A stretch of 8,428 bases of DNA from CAZNLL01 sp964573885 (GTDB lineage: Bacteria > Desulfobacterota > DSM-4660 > Desulfatiglandales > Desulfatiglandaceae): NCBI GenBank assembly GCA_964573885.1, contig CAZNLL010000150.1, positions 1 through 8,428 of the forward strand, in the 5' to 3' direction. Shown here piece by piece: positions 1 to 6,545 of the stretch. The notes beneath the pieces were generated by a model. That model worked only from the letters and a program-made list of their open reading frames with translations, was not told the DNA's origin and did not search any database. The number at the start of each line of letters is the position of its first letter. Position 1 is the first letter of the stretch. The position numbers and the translations under genes were made by a program.

Positions 1-458
1 CTCATTTTCAAAAGGTGACCGGGGAGATCCTTCCTGATGAACTCCACCACACCTGGATGCTCCTCGAACCAGGCTCTGAAAGACAAAAACTGAGGGTCTT
101 TCAAAATCTTTTGGATATTCCCCTCCGTAATCCATTGATTCGCCTTGTTGACGGCGTCAATTCCCTGAACCACCAGGGCTGAAAGAAAAAACAGGCCGGG
201 GATAATAACGAGGATGGTGAGGGCCACCACCGCTGTCAGGGCCACCGCGTTCTCCCTCCCCCGGAAAAGACGTAACAGAAAAGGTTTAAAGGGATAGAAA
301 ATCGAGGCCAGGACAATGGCCAGAATCAGGGCGTCAAGAAAAGGGCGAAGGATCTGGAAGGCAAGGTAAAGGGACACAAAAAGCACGGCCAGCATAAAAG
401 GCCTGTACCCCTTGAAAGGCTGAAAGGCCGCCTTTGAATTATTTGCTGGTGACTCCAA
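1..458 (-). CDS. AI-2E family transporter (PerM/UPF0118), N-terminal part, runs off the left edge
   Basis: This gene reads leftward and is cut by the window edge after 152 codons. The visible protein starts MESPANNSKA and has three hydrophobic segments: roughly residues 21-37, 39-56 and 72-98. The first two are joined by LRPFLDALILAIV, and the third ends in LVIIPGLFFLSALV. A polar helical stretch with KANQWITEGNIQKIL follows. This pattern is typical of the N-terminal half of AI-2E/PerM permeases, a family of about 350 residues whose members have been linked to autoinducer-2 export, Na+/H+ antiport or other small solutes, so the substrate cannot be told here. I chose the TTG at 458 because a good ribosome site (GGAGG, 464-468) stands 5 nt before it. 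An in-frame ATG at 509 lies directly against the shared regulatory element (511-530) and has no good ribosome site. Family call fairly sure; start moderately sure. Confidence 0.82.
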   Translation of the reverse strand, partial: MESPANNSKAAFQPFKGYRPFMLAVLFVSLYLAFQILRPFLDALILAIVLASIFYPFKPFLLRLFRGRENAVALTAVVALTILVIIPGLFFLSALVVQGIDAVNKANQWITEGNIQKILKDPQFLSFRAWFEEHPGVVEFIRKDLPGHLLKM

Positions 459-463
459 TAATC

Positions 464-468
464 CCTCC
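464..468 (-). promoter_or_regulatory. Ribosome binding site deciding a TTG start
   Basis: On the minus strand GGAGG is followed after 5 nt (GATTA) by TTG, which opens the transporter reading frame. It supports TTG at 458 over the upstream ATG at 509, which would sit immediately after the shared promoter-like element and leave almost no leader. Confidence 0.6.
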
Positions 469-510
469 AATCTTAGGGGTGGAACATTATGAAAACCCCG
501 GGGAAACATA

Positions 511-530
511 TATAGGGTCTATCCTGTATT
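511..530 (-). promoter_or_regulatory. Shared island element, copy A (upstream of the AI-2E transporter)
   Basis: On the minus strand this reads AATACAGGATAGACCCTATA. It matches the consensus AATACAGGMTNNRCCCYATW, which recurs upstream of every transcription unit in the window. It ends 52 nt before the proposed TTG start at 458 and points toward the gene. Copy E stands back to back with it 32 bp away. It is either a promoter element or an operator; the sequence alone does not decide. Confidence 0.65.
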
Positions 531-562
531 TCCCGCGGGTCAGGGGGTATTCCAGCCGCCAA

Positions 563-582
563 AATAATGGCTCGGCCCCATT
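563..582 (+). promoter_or_regulatory. Shared island element, copy E (upstream of PLD-VTT)
   Basis: On the plus strand this reads AATAATGGCTCGGCCCCATT. It is a more degenerate copy: AATA, G-G-C-T in the middle and CCCCATT are kept at the consensus spacing, but AATACA has become AATAAT. It ends 88 nt before the ATG at 671. I include it because spacing, direction and the CCCCATT end all agree with the other four copies, and because it mirrors the divergent pair found at 3888-3967. Confidence 0.45.
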
Positions 583-595
583 TTTCTTTTGGGCC
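574..595 (+). other. Small inverted repeat in the PLD-VTT leader
   Basis: GGCCC (574-578) and GGGCC (591-595) can pair across a T-rich loop of 12 nt just downstream of, and overlapping, copy E of the shared element. It is followed by TGTTT. The stem is short and the loop rich in T, so it is a weak candidate for a leader hairpin rather than a clear terminator or attenuator. Confidence 0.25.
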
Positions 596-670
596 TGTTT
601 CATAAAATGATAAAAGGGACTGTTCCTTGTGGCGTCTCCAAAGGCTCAAATGATACAGCATATCGGATAA

Positions 671-2809
671 ATGGAGAAGCAAAAAACCGGAAGATGCTTT
701 GACAAACAGATGATCCTTAAACAAGGACATAACTGCTGGCGGATAGGAAAGGCCGGCCGCATGGGTTTCCTTATTGATGCCGCCGCCTATTATCAATCCC
801 TGGTCTCCGCCATCCGTCAGGCAAAAAAAACGATCTACATCGCCGCCTGGGACATAGATAGCAAAACCCACCTCCTGCGAGCCGGCAAAAAAGAGGCCCC
901 GACCCTTGGCCTTGTAGACTTTTTAAAACATACTGTGGAGCGTACCCCGGGCCTTTATGTCTATATCCTCTCCTGGGACTTTTCCATGATCTATATGCTG
1001 GAAAGGGAACTCCTCCCCCTTTTCAGGATGGGCTGGGATGTCCATCCCCGCATCGTGTTCCGACTGGACGGCGAACACCCTACGGGGGCGTCTCACCACC
1101 AGAAGGTGGTGGTCGTTGATGACTCCCTGGCCTTCTGCGGGGGCATCGATGTAACCAAGAACCGGTGGGATACCCCGGAGCACCGTGTGGATGATCCACG
1201 GCGCAGAAACTCCCACGGGAAGCCTTACGACCCCTTTCACGACATCCAGGCCGTGGTGGACGGTGATCCCGCGGCCAGCCTGGGGGATCTCTTCAGGGAT
1301 CGATGGCTGCGGGCCACGGGACAACATCTGGTTCCACCGGAGACTGATTCCCTCATGCCGTGGCCGGAGGAGGCCGGGCCGGACTTGAGGGACGCCCGGG
1401 TGGCCGTGGCCAGAACCCTGCCCCAGTACAAAGGCCGGGCGGAAGTCCGGGAAATAGAGTCCCTATACATAGACGCCATCCAGGCGTCCCGGCACCACCT
1501 CTACATTGAAAACCAGTACCTCACATCTCCGGCCATCACCGAAGCCCTTGCACAGAGGCTGAATCACGAGGATGGTCCTGAAGTCGTCATCATCCTCCCC
1601 AAGCTGTCCAGCGGCTGGCTGGAGCAAAGCACCATGGACGCGCTGCGCGCACACATGCTCAAGCGCCTCCTTGACGCCGACCGGTATAATCGACTCCGGT
1701 TTTTTTGTCCCGCTCTGCCTGGGGACCGTCATGTGTACGTGCATGCCAAGGTCATGGTGGTGGATGATCGCCTGGCTAGGGTGGGATCTTCCAACCTGAC
1801 CAACCGGTCCTTGGGGTTTGATACGGAATGTGATCTGGCTGTAGAGGCCTGGGATGAGCCCCTGGTGGCGGAGGGCATCGCCGGGTTCCGAAACAGGCTC
1901 ATGGCCGAACACCTGGGGACCTCCCCGGCCAAGGTGGACCGGGCCCTGAAGGAGAGCCATTCCGTTATAAGGACCATCGAAACTTTGCAGGGAAAGAAAC
2001 GGACCCTCGATCCTCTGGAGCCGGATCAGAAGATACCACTGAACGGGATCACCATTTTTTCCGACACCTCTTTGCCGGATCCGGAAAAACCGGCCAAGTT
2101 CGATCAGATACTTGACCTTTTTGTCCACGATGAGAACAGCGAACCTCGAAGCCGCCCCCTATTGAAGTTTTTTATTGTCCTGGCCCTGCTCCTCGGTGTG
2201 GCCGCGGCCTGGCGGTGGACGCCCCTTTCGGAATGGATCAGCATCCACAGACTGGCAGGGTGGGGATATGTGCTTAAGGAAAGCCTCTTTTCGCCGTTGG
2301 GAGTGGTGGCGGCCTATGTGGTGGGCGGGATGGCCATGATTCCGGTCACCCTCCTTGTAGGGGTCACAGCCATGGTCTTTCCCCCCCTCCATGGGGCCCT
2401 TTACGCCCTGGGGGGGTGTCTTGCCAGCGCTGTGGTCTCTTACGGGATCGGCCGTTTTATGGGACAAAAGCCCATCCAAAAAATAGCGGGCCGGAGAATC
2501 AACCGCTTGAGCAAGCGCCTGGCCCGGCAGGGGCTCCTTACCATTATACTGGTGCGGAACCTGCCCCTTGCCCCCTTCACCATCGTCAATATGGTGGCAG
2601 GGGCCTCACGCATCACTTTCAAAGACTACTTTCTCGGTACAGCCCTGGGCATGGCCCCGGGCATTCTGGCCATCACCGTCTTTGCAGACCGGCTCCTGGC
2701 CGCCCTGCGAGATCCGGACTGGGCCAACATCGGCCTTGCCTTGGGGGTTGCCGCCGCTCTGGCCGGGGGCCTCTTTTGGATCAGGAAAAGGATCGCCGAG
2801 CGACCCTGA
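671..2809 (+). CDS. Phospholipase D / cardiolipin-synthase-like protein fused to a C-terminal VTT (SNARE-associated/DedA-type) membrane domain
   Basis: This 712-residue protein has two complete HKD catalytic motifs of the phospholipase D superfamily. The first is HQKVVVVD (H143, K145, D150) and the second is HAKVMVVD (H358, K360, D365, followed by GSSNLTNRS). Such pairs carry out phosphatidyl transfer or hydrolysis through a phospho-histidine intermediate. A linker (about 415-495) leads to a hydrophobic part (about 498-707) with the VTT-type stretch VRNLPLAPFTIVNMVAGASR (628-647). VTT/DedA proteins are membrane proteins, several of which move lipids between leaflets. The likely role is anionic phospholipid synthesis or remodelling at the inner membrane (inference); a plain phospholipase remains possible. 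ATG 671 has a poor ribosome site. ATG 710 (MILKQGHNCWRI) is an alternative start nearer the usual beginning of the family. The gene stands alone and ends in its own terminator. Confidence 0.88.
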   Translation: MEKQKTGRCFDKQMILKQGHNCWRIGKAGRMGFLIDAAAYYQSLVSAIRQAKKTIYIAAWDIDSKTHLLRAGKKEAPTLGLVDFLKHTVERTPGLYVYILSWDFSMIYMLERELLPLFRMGWDVHPRIVFRLDGEHPTGASHHQKVVVVDDSLAFCGGIDVTKNRWDTPEHRVDDPRRRNSHGKPYDPFHDIQAVVDGDPAASLGDLFRDRWLRATGQHLVPPETDSLMPWPEEAGPDLRDARVAVARTLPQYKGRAEVREIESLYIDAIQASRHHLYIENQYLTSPAITEALAQRLNHEDGPEVVIILPKLSSGWLEQSTMDALRAHMLKRLLDADRYNRLRFFCPALPGDRHVYVHAKVMVVDDRLARVGSSNLTNRSLGFDTECDLAVEAWDEPLVAEGIAGFRNRLMAEHLGTSPAKVDRALKESHSVIRTIETLQGKKRTLDPLEPDQKIPLNGITIFSDTSLPDPEKPAKFDQILDLFVHDENSEPRSRPLLKFFIVLALLLGVAAAWRWTPLSEWISIHRLAGWGYVLKESLFSPLGVVAAYVVGGMAMIPVTLLVGVTAMVFPPLHGALYALGGCLASAVVSYGIGRFMGQKPIQKIAGRRINRLSKRLARQGLLTIILVRNLPLAPFTIVNMVAGASRITFKDYFLGTALGMAPGILAITVFADRLLAALRDPDWANIGLALGVAAALAGGLFWIRKRIAERP

Positions 2810-2822
2810 AAGGGTCCTTTTT
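2802..2822 (+). terminator. Intrinsic terminator overlapping the PLD-VTT stop codon
   Basis: GACCCT (2802-2807), loop GAA and AGGGTC (2811-2816) form a perfect 6-bp stem followed by C and five T. The stop codon TGA (2807-2809) lies across the stem and loop. Outer arms CGCCG (about 2794-2798) and CGGCG (about 2826-2830) could extend pairing around the T tract, so weak action against the converging BON operon is also possible. Its own minus-strand side lacks a direct T run. Confidence 0.75.
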
Positions 2823-2832
2823 ACCCGGCGAA

Positions 2833-3144
2833 TCAGGAAAGATCCGGCATATCCATGTAAATAAAGATATAGCGTTCATTATTGATGCTGATGGAGATAT
2901 TTCCCCCCCGCCCCTCTGCATAGACCACCCATCCCGGCTTTTCTTCGCTGCAACAGGTCACATCCGGGGAAAACCGCCCAGTTTTTGAATCATACCAGGC
3001 CAACAGCATGGGATTTTGGGCCAGCTCCCCGGCCTTTTGATCGGCAATGAGTTTGGCCGCTGCAAAATCCAAATCCTTTTCATCTGTCCTGACATCCACA
3101 GGATCGGGCAGCATGTCTTTGGTAAAAGTGGCACAGTTTGTCAT
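2833..3144 (-). CDS. Small conserved protein, possibly AF1514 family
   Basis: This 103-residue protein begins MTNCATFTKDML. Residues 25-45 form a likely helix. The most conserved-looking stretch is LLAWYDSKTGRFSPDVTCC (48-65, beginning at L47), then EKPGWVVYAEGRGG (68-81) and a beta-rich end, ISINNERYIFIYMD. There is no signal peptide or membrane segment. The layout recalls, from memory, the small AF1514 family seen in sulfate-reducing and related bacteria and in Archaeoglobus; no function is known to me, and the assignment is tentative. The paired cysteines C64-C65 could bind metal or be redox-active, but nothing shows it. A ribosome site (GAGGTG, 5 nt before ATG) is present. The gene starts 14 nt after the triple-BON gene on the same strand, so the two are almost certainly one operon. 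Confidence 0.7.
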   Translation of the reverse strand: MTNCATFTKDMLPDPVDVRTDEKDLDFAAAKLIADQKAGELAQNPMLLAWYDSKTGRFSPDVTCCSEEKPGWVVYAEGRGGNISISINNERYIFIYMDMPDLS

Positions 3145-3158
3145 AATTACACCTCGCT

Positions 3159-3827
3159 TTAACCCTGAACGGCAAGGTTGTCCTGTACATCCACAACCCC
3201 CCCGTTATAGTGTGCCACTTCAAGGGCGGACCACCGTGAATATACCGAGGGAACTCTTCCGGATAGGGCAACCTCTCCGTCCTTGACTTCCACATGAACA
3301 CTGTTCACATCCACATTGGCATTGCGGTCAAGGGCCTTCATAATCTCCTCGCCGATCTCTTGATCCTTCTTATTCTCGGTGGGGACCACAACCAGTTCAT
3401 TGGTAATCCCCTTGACATGGGGGACAAGGGAGGTCATTTCTTCAGCCTGGATCTTTTTCCAAAAGGAGTCCACCTCCCCCTTAAAAGTCACCCAGCCGCT
3501 TACGGCAGAGACATCCACCTTTCCCTGGTCTACCCCCGCGAGCTTGGTCAGGGCGTATTCCGCATCTTCCCGGATCTTCTTATCCACACTTCCCTTCACC
3601 AGGGTCTCCACGGTGATCTGATTTTCCACTGACCGGGTTCCCGGGATGGACCAGACATCCGACTCCGCCGCCTGCCGCGACGCATAGTCGGGCACGGTGC
3701 CCGAAAGGGTTACCGAGCCGGCCTTCACCTCTACCGTTACCCGGGAGGCATCCACCCGGTGGTCCCAAAAAAGATGGTCGATAATATCCTTTTTGATCTT
3801 TTGATCAGTCTGCCCGGTAAGATCCAT
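3159..3827 (-). CDS. Cytoplasmic protein made of three BON domains (OsmY-like repeats without signal peptide)
   Basis: This 222-residue protein is three BON domains in tandem: about 8-74, 82-148 and 155-220. Each shows the core strand-glycine pattern: VTLSGTVPDYASRQAA, VTFKGEVDSFWKKIQAE and VALSGRVPSVYSRWSALE. BON domains occur in OsmY and in outer-membrane and channel proteins, where they are thought to bind phospholipid membranes. OsmY itself is periplasmic, but this protein begins MDLTGQTDQK with no signal peptide, so it should stay in the cytoplasm or at the inner face of the membrane. A strong ribosome site AAAGGAGG stands 5 nt before the ATG. It is first in a two-gene operon, and copy D of the shared element lies 60 nt upstream. 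Domain call sure; molecular role unknown. Confidence 0.9.
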   Translation of the reverse strand: MDLTGQTDQKIKKDIIDHLFWDHRVDASRVTVEVKAGSVTLSGTVPDYASRQAAESDVWSIPGTRSVENQITVETLVKGSVDKKIREDAEYALTKLAGVDQGKVDVSAVSGWVTFKGEVDSFWKKIQAEEMTSLVPHVKGITNELVVVPTENKKDQEIGEEIMKALDRNANVDVNSVHVEVKDGEVALSGRVPSVYSRWSALEVAHYNGGVVDVQDNLAVQG

Positions 3828-3887
3828 CTGTTCCTCCTTTCAATCCAGTATCGCCTTTACAGTTTATCCTTTGAAAGGGACCCGGTG

Positions 3888-3907
3888 AATGGGGTGGAGC
3901 ATGTATT
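3888..3907 (-). promoter_or_regulatory. Shared island element, copy D (upstream of the triple-BON operon)
   Basis: On the minus strand this reads AATACATGCTCCACCCCATT. AATACA and CCCCATT are exact and 7 nt apart, as in the other copies; the middle GGAT has become TGCT. It ends 60 nt before the ATG at 3827 and stands back to back with copy B, 40 bp away. Confidence 0.55.
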
Positions 3908-3947
3908 TCCGAGCTTAGGCCGAGGGGACAAACTTTTTTTCAATAAG

Positions 3948-3967
3948 AATACAGGATGGACCCCATT
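3948..3967 (+). promoter_or_regulatory. Shared island element, copy B (upstream of baeRF)
   Basis: On the plus strand this reads AATACAGGATGGACCCCATT, then TACTG. It is the best match to the consensus. It ends 64 nt before the ATG at 4032. CCCCATTTA looks like a sigma-32 -10 box, but the positions 13-17 nt upstream hold no CTTGAA. Confidence 0.65.
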
Positions 3968-4031
3968 TACTGCAATTTCTTTTCATCTATTCTGGCGGTA
4001 ACAAGTCTCAAAGGAAAGGAGATAGAGCCGC

Positions 4032-5180
4032 ATGGATTTTTTTGAAATGGATGACCTCCAGGTTCTCATGGAAAAACAGGACCCCTTGTGTGTCAGTATC
4101 TTTATCCCCACCGAACAGAAAGGACCGGGGCAAAAGAATCAGATCCGCTTCAAGAATGCCCTCCAGGAAGCAGAAGCCCAAATAAGGGCCCTAGACCGAC
4201 GACCGGAAGACATCACCCAACTTGATTCCGCCTGGAAACTGTTGGAAGAGGGCCTCTTTTGGCAGAATCAGAGCCACGGCCTTGCCGTGTTTGCCTCCCC
4301 TCACATCTTCCGCACCTATCGGGTACCTGTAGAGGTTGAAGAACTGGTGGTGGCGGCCAATCGTTTTCATCTCAAGCCTTTTCTCCCTATCCTTCCTGAT
4401 AGGGACAGGCATTTTTATATCCTCGCCCTCAGCCAGAACAACGTCAGGTTTTATCGCGGCACCCTTCACCATATTCAAGAGCTCACTCCCGAAGGTCTGC
4501 CATCGAGTCTTTCCGAGGCCCTGGAATCAGAGGATGAGGAAAAACAGTTTCAGTTCCATACCCGGGCTTCAGGCACAGGAGGGGACCGGCCGGCCCAGTT
4601 CCACGGGCAAGGGGTGGCCACAGACCGGGAAAAGGATAAGATCCTGCGCTATTTCCGTGTCATCGATCAAGCCATTCATGAGATCCTGCGCCATGACACC
4701 GCTCCTTTGATCCTGGCCGGGGTGGAATATCTCTTTCCAATTTTCCACGAGGCCACCGCTTACCCCCATGTCCTGGATACGGGGATCCGGGGAAACCCCG
4801 ACAATATGAGTGGGGAAGAACTCCATGGATCGGCCTGTGCGCTTTTTGAGAAAGAACGGCGCCAAAACCTTATAAGGGTCTTTGCCCGGTACAACGATCT
4901 CAAAGGCACGGGGAAGGCCTCGGACCAGACGAGGCAGATCCTTCCGGGCGCCTTCGACGGCCGGGTGGACACGCTCGTCGTGGCCCGGGACCGGCAGCAG
5001 TGGGGGATCTACGATGAGCAAAGCCGTGAAACGGCGGTTCACCAGGAAAGACAGCCGGGGGACGTGGATCTTCTGGACCTTGCCGCCTGCGAGGCCCTTT
5101 CCAAGGACGCCGCGGTTTATACCGCCCCCCGGACTGACCTGCCGGATGGGGCTTCACTGATCGCCCTTTTCCGCTACTAA
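4032..5180 (+). CDS. Bacterial archaeo-eukaryotic release-factor-like protein (baeRF, eRF1-like)
   Basis: This 382-residue protein belongs to the bacterial eRF1-like families, judged from several stretches typical of them. These are CVSIFIPTEQKGPGQKNQIR (20-39), GLFWQNQSHGLAVFASP, VEELVVAANRFHLKPFLPIL (102-121) and FYILALSQNNVRFYRG. The stretches EKQFQFHT, LRYFRVIDQAIHEIL, PLILAGVEYLFPIF, GRVDTLVVA and GDVDLLDLA then follow in the usual order. Length is normal for the family and it looks intact. Where eRF1 carries its GGQ loop, this protein has FHGQG (190-194); GQ is present but the tripeptide is not the classical one. Family members are predicted, not proven in general, to act on ribosomes in rescue, recycling or hibernation. 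The numbered subfamily is uncertain. A ribosome site AAAGGAG (4015-4021) precedes ATG by 10 nt. Single-gene unit under copy B of the shared element. Confidence 0.82.
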   Translation: MDFFEMDDLQVLMEKQDPLCVSIFIPTEQKGPGQKNQIRFKNALQEAEAQIRALDRRPEDITQLDSAWKLLEEGLFWQNQSHGLAVFASPHIFRTYRVPVEVEELVVAANRFHLKPFLPILPDRDRHFYILALSQNNVRFYRGTLHHIQELTPEGLPSSLSEALESEDEEKQFQFHTRASGTGGDRPAQFHGQGVATDREKDKILRYFRVIDQAIHEILRHDTAPLILAGVEYLFPIFHEATAYPHVLDTGIRGNPDNMSGEELHGSACALFEKERRQNLIRVFARYNDLKGTGKASDQTRQILPGAFDGRVDTLVVARDRQQWGIYDEQSRETAVHQERQPGDVDLLDLAACEALSKDAAVYTAPRTDLPDGASLIALFRY

Positions 5181-5209
5181 AAGGGGGTGTAAGGGCCGCC
5201 CGCGCCGCC

Positions 5210-6151
5210 TTATTTGATGATTTCGTCCACCATCCTCTCCGCCTGGCTGTAAGGATTGTCGACCTTGAGGACCAGGTCCTGGACAACCTTTTGATAATCT
5301 TTGCGCTTCTCCACCCGGTCCAGTATCCTCCCCACCACCATATCCTTTATCTCATCGAGGAGCTTCTGCCGGGCCCTGTCTTCCAGAATGGGTTCAATGT
5401 GACCCTCTTCCAGCAGAAAGGATCGATGCCGATTGATCTCACTCTTAAGGTCGGGAACACCCACCCCACGCACAGCCTGGGTCTGTAGGACAAGGGGGCC
5501 CCATTCTCCTGGCTGTCTGCGATTGCTCTGGAGCATGTCCTTGATCTCCCGGACCGTCTTTTCCGCCCCGTCTCTATCGGCCTTGTTCACCACAAAGATG
5601 TCCCCGATCTCCAGAATCCCCGCCTTGATGGCCTGGATATCATCTCCCATGCCGGGGATGAGGACCACAATGGTTGTATGGGCCATGCGGACGATTTCCA
5701 CCTCATCCTGCCCCACCCCCACGGTCTCCACAATGATCACATCCTTACCCGCTGCATCCAGGACATTGATGATATCATTGGTGGATCTGGATATGCCCCC
5801 CAGGTGTCCCCTTGTGGCCACACTCCGGATAAAGACGCCCTTATCCGTGCTGTGGCTCTGCATGCGAACCCTGTCTCCGAGAATAGCCCCTCCTGTAAAG
5901 GGGCTGGTAGGATCTACCGCTATGACGCCCACCGTCTTTCCCTCGCCCCTGAAGCCCTCCACCAGTTTTTCGACCAGGGTGCTCTTCCCTGTTCCCGGGG
6001 CCCCGGTTATCCCGATAATGTGCGCATTCCCCGTGTAGCCATAAAGATCCTTTAACGCCTCCCTGGCTTCGGCCATGTCATCTTCTATATCCCTGATGAG
6101 GCGGGCCACGGAACGGACATCTCCGTCGATCACCTTTCCTGCAAAACTCAT
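5210..6151 (-). CDS. meaB: MeaB/ArgK-type P-loop GTPase (methylmalonyl-CoA mutase chaperone)
   Basis: This 313-residue protein is a full-length G3E-family GTPase. It shows the P-loop GAPGTGKST (50-58), the family stretch DPTSPFTGGAILGDRVRM (80-97) and SVATRGHLGG. It also has ETVGVGQDEVEIV (142-154), the guanine-binding NKAD (189-192) and a C-terminal helical dimerisation part. MeaB loads and protects the adenosylcobalamin-dependent methylmalonyl-CoA mutase, using GTP hydrolysis to gate cofactor entry; the human equivalent is MMAA. ArgK is an older name from an arginine-transport claim. A ribosome site AAGGAGGAG stands 9 nt before the ATG. It is last in the operon with the GT20 synthase and the secreted BON protein, 24 nt after the latter. 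No mutase gene is visible here, so the placement is odd. Family call very sure; the partner is inferred from the family only. Confidence 0.93.
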   Translation of the reverse strand: MSFAGKVIDGDVRSVARLIRDIEDDMAEAREALKDLYGYTGNAHIIGITGAPGTGKSTLVEKLVEGFRGEGKTVGVIAVDPTSPFTGGAILGDRVRMQSHSTDKGVFIRSVATRGHLGGISRSTNDIINVLDAAGKDVIIVETVGVGQDEVEIVRMAHTTIVVLIPGMGDDIQAIKAGILEIGDIFVVNKADRDGAEKTVREIKDMLQSNRRQPGEWGPLVLQTQAVRGVGVPDLKSEINRHRSFLLEEGHIEPILEDRARQKLLDEIKDMVVGRILDRVEKRKDYQKVVQDLVLKVDNPYSQAERMVDEIIK

Positions 6152-6175
6152 GATAAAACGCTCCTCCTTTGGGCT

Positions 6176-6502
6176 TTAGTGGGCGGGGCCGTACTTGACC
6201 TTGATTCGGTTGACTGCAGCGCGCACACCCTTGATTCTTTGTGCCACCTTTGTGGCCCTGTCCCTGGCGAGAAGATTATCCACCGAGCCGGTGAGGCTAA
6301 CCACCCCGCTGTCCACCCATATATCAATAAGGTGGGAGGAAACACATGGATCGTCGATTAAGGCCTTGTCCACGGCCAGGCTGATGTCCCGGTCTTTGAT
6401 TTCTTCTGCCATGGCCGGGAAATGGAGGCAGAAGGCAATAGAGCATAGCAAGAGTATGGCCCTTGCCCATGTTTTTGTGGTAAATATTTCAGGTCGTATC
6501 AT
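6176..6502 (-). CDS. Secreted (periplasmic) single-BON-domain protein
   Basis: I start this 108-residue protein at the ATG at 6502, which has AAGGGGG 8 nt upstream. A longer reading to a TTG at 6541 would add 13 residues in front of the signal peptide without reason. Residues 1-32 form a signal peptide: a charged start (MIRPEIFTTKTWAR), a hydrophobic core (AILLLCSIAFCL) and a likely cut after PAMA (32/33, before EEIKDRD). The rest is one BON domain (about 37-103) with the core VVSLTGSVDNLLARDRATKV, ending NRIKVKYGPAH. BON proteins of this kind sit in the periplasm and are thought to bind membranes; OsmY is the model. It lies between the GT20 synthase and meaB, 43 nt after the former. Domain and export call sure; exact function unknown. 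Confidence 0.85.
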   Translation of the reverse strand: MIRPEIFTTKTWARAILLLCSIAFCLHFPAMAEEIKDRDISLAVDKALIDDPCVSSHLIDIWVDSGVVSLTGSVDNLLARDRATKVAQRIKGVRAAVNRIKVKYGPAH

Positions 6503-6545
6503 TCCGGTTTCCCCCTTGGTCGTGTGGCACCGGCCGGGCAAGGCA

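Noticed and set aside
473..871. A 132-codon minus-strand frame across the divergent control region
   Set aside because: It overlaps the start of PLD-VTT and two copies of the shared element, and its translation is not protein-like.
1463..2128. A 221-codon open frame on the minus strand inside PLD-VTT
   Set aside because: The plus-strand frame carries the second HKD motif and continuous family similarity here; the antisense translation resembles no protein family and has no ribosome site of note.
5181..5209. GC-rich stretch between baeRF and meaB as a terminator
   Set aside because: AAGG and CCTT can pair, but the inner bases do not form a continuous stem, and TTATTT is a poor T tract. Some termination signal is expected here, but I cannot show one.
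5433..6055. Long plus-strand frames opposite meaB
   Set aside because: The minus strand encodes all GTPase motifs of MeaB in order; the opposite translations are low-complexity and unlike any family.
6503..6541. A longer secreted BON protein starting at TTG 6541
   Set aside because: The extra 13 residues would precede a complete signal peptide, while ATG 6502 has its own ribosome site at good spacing.
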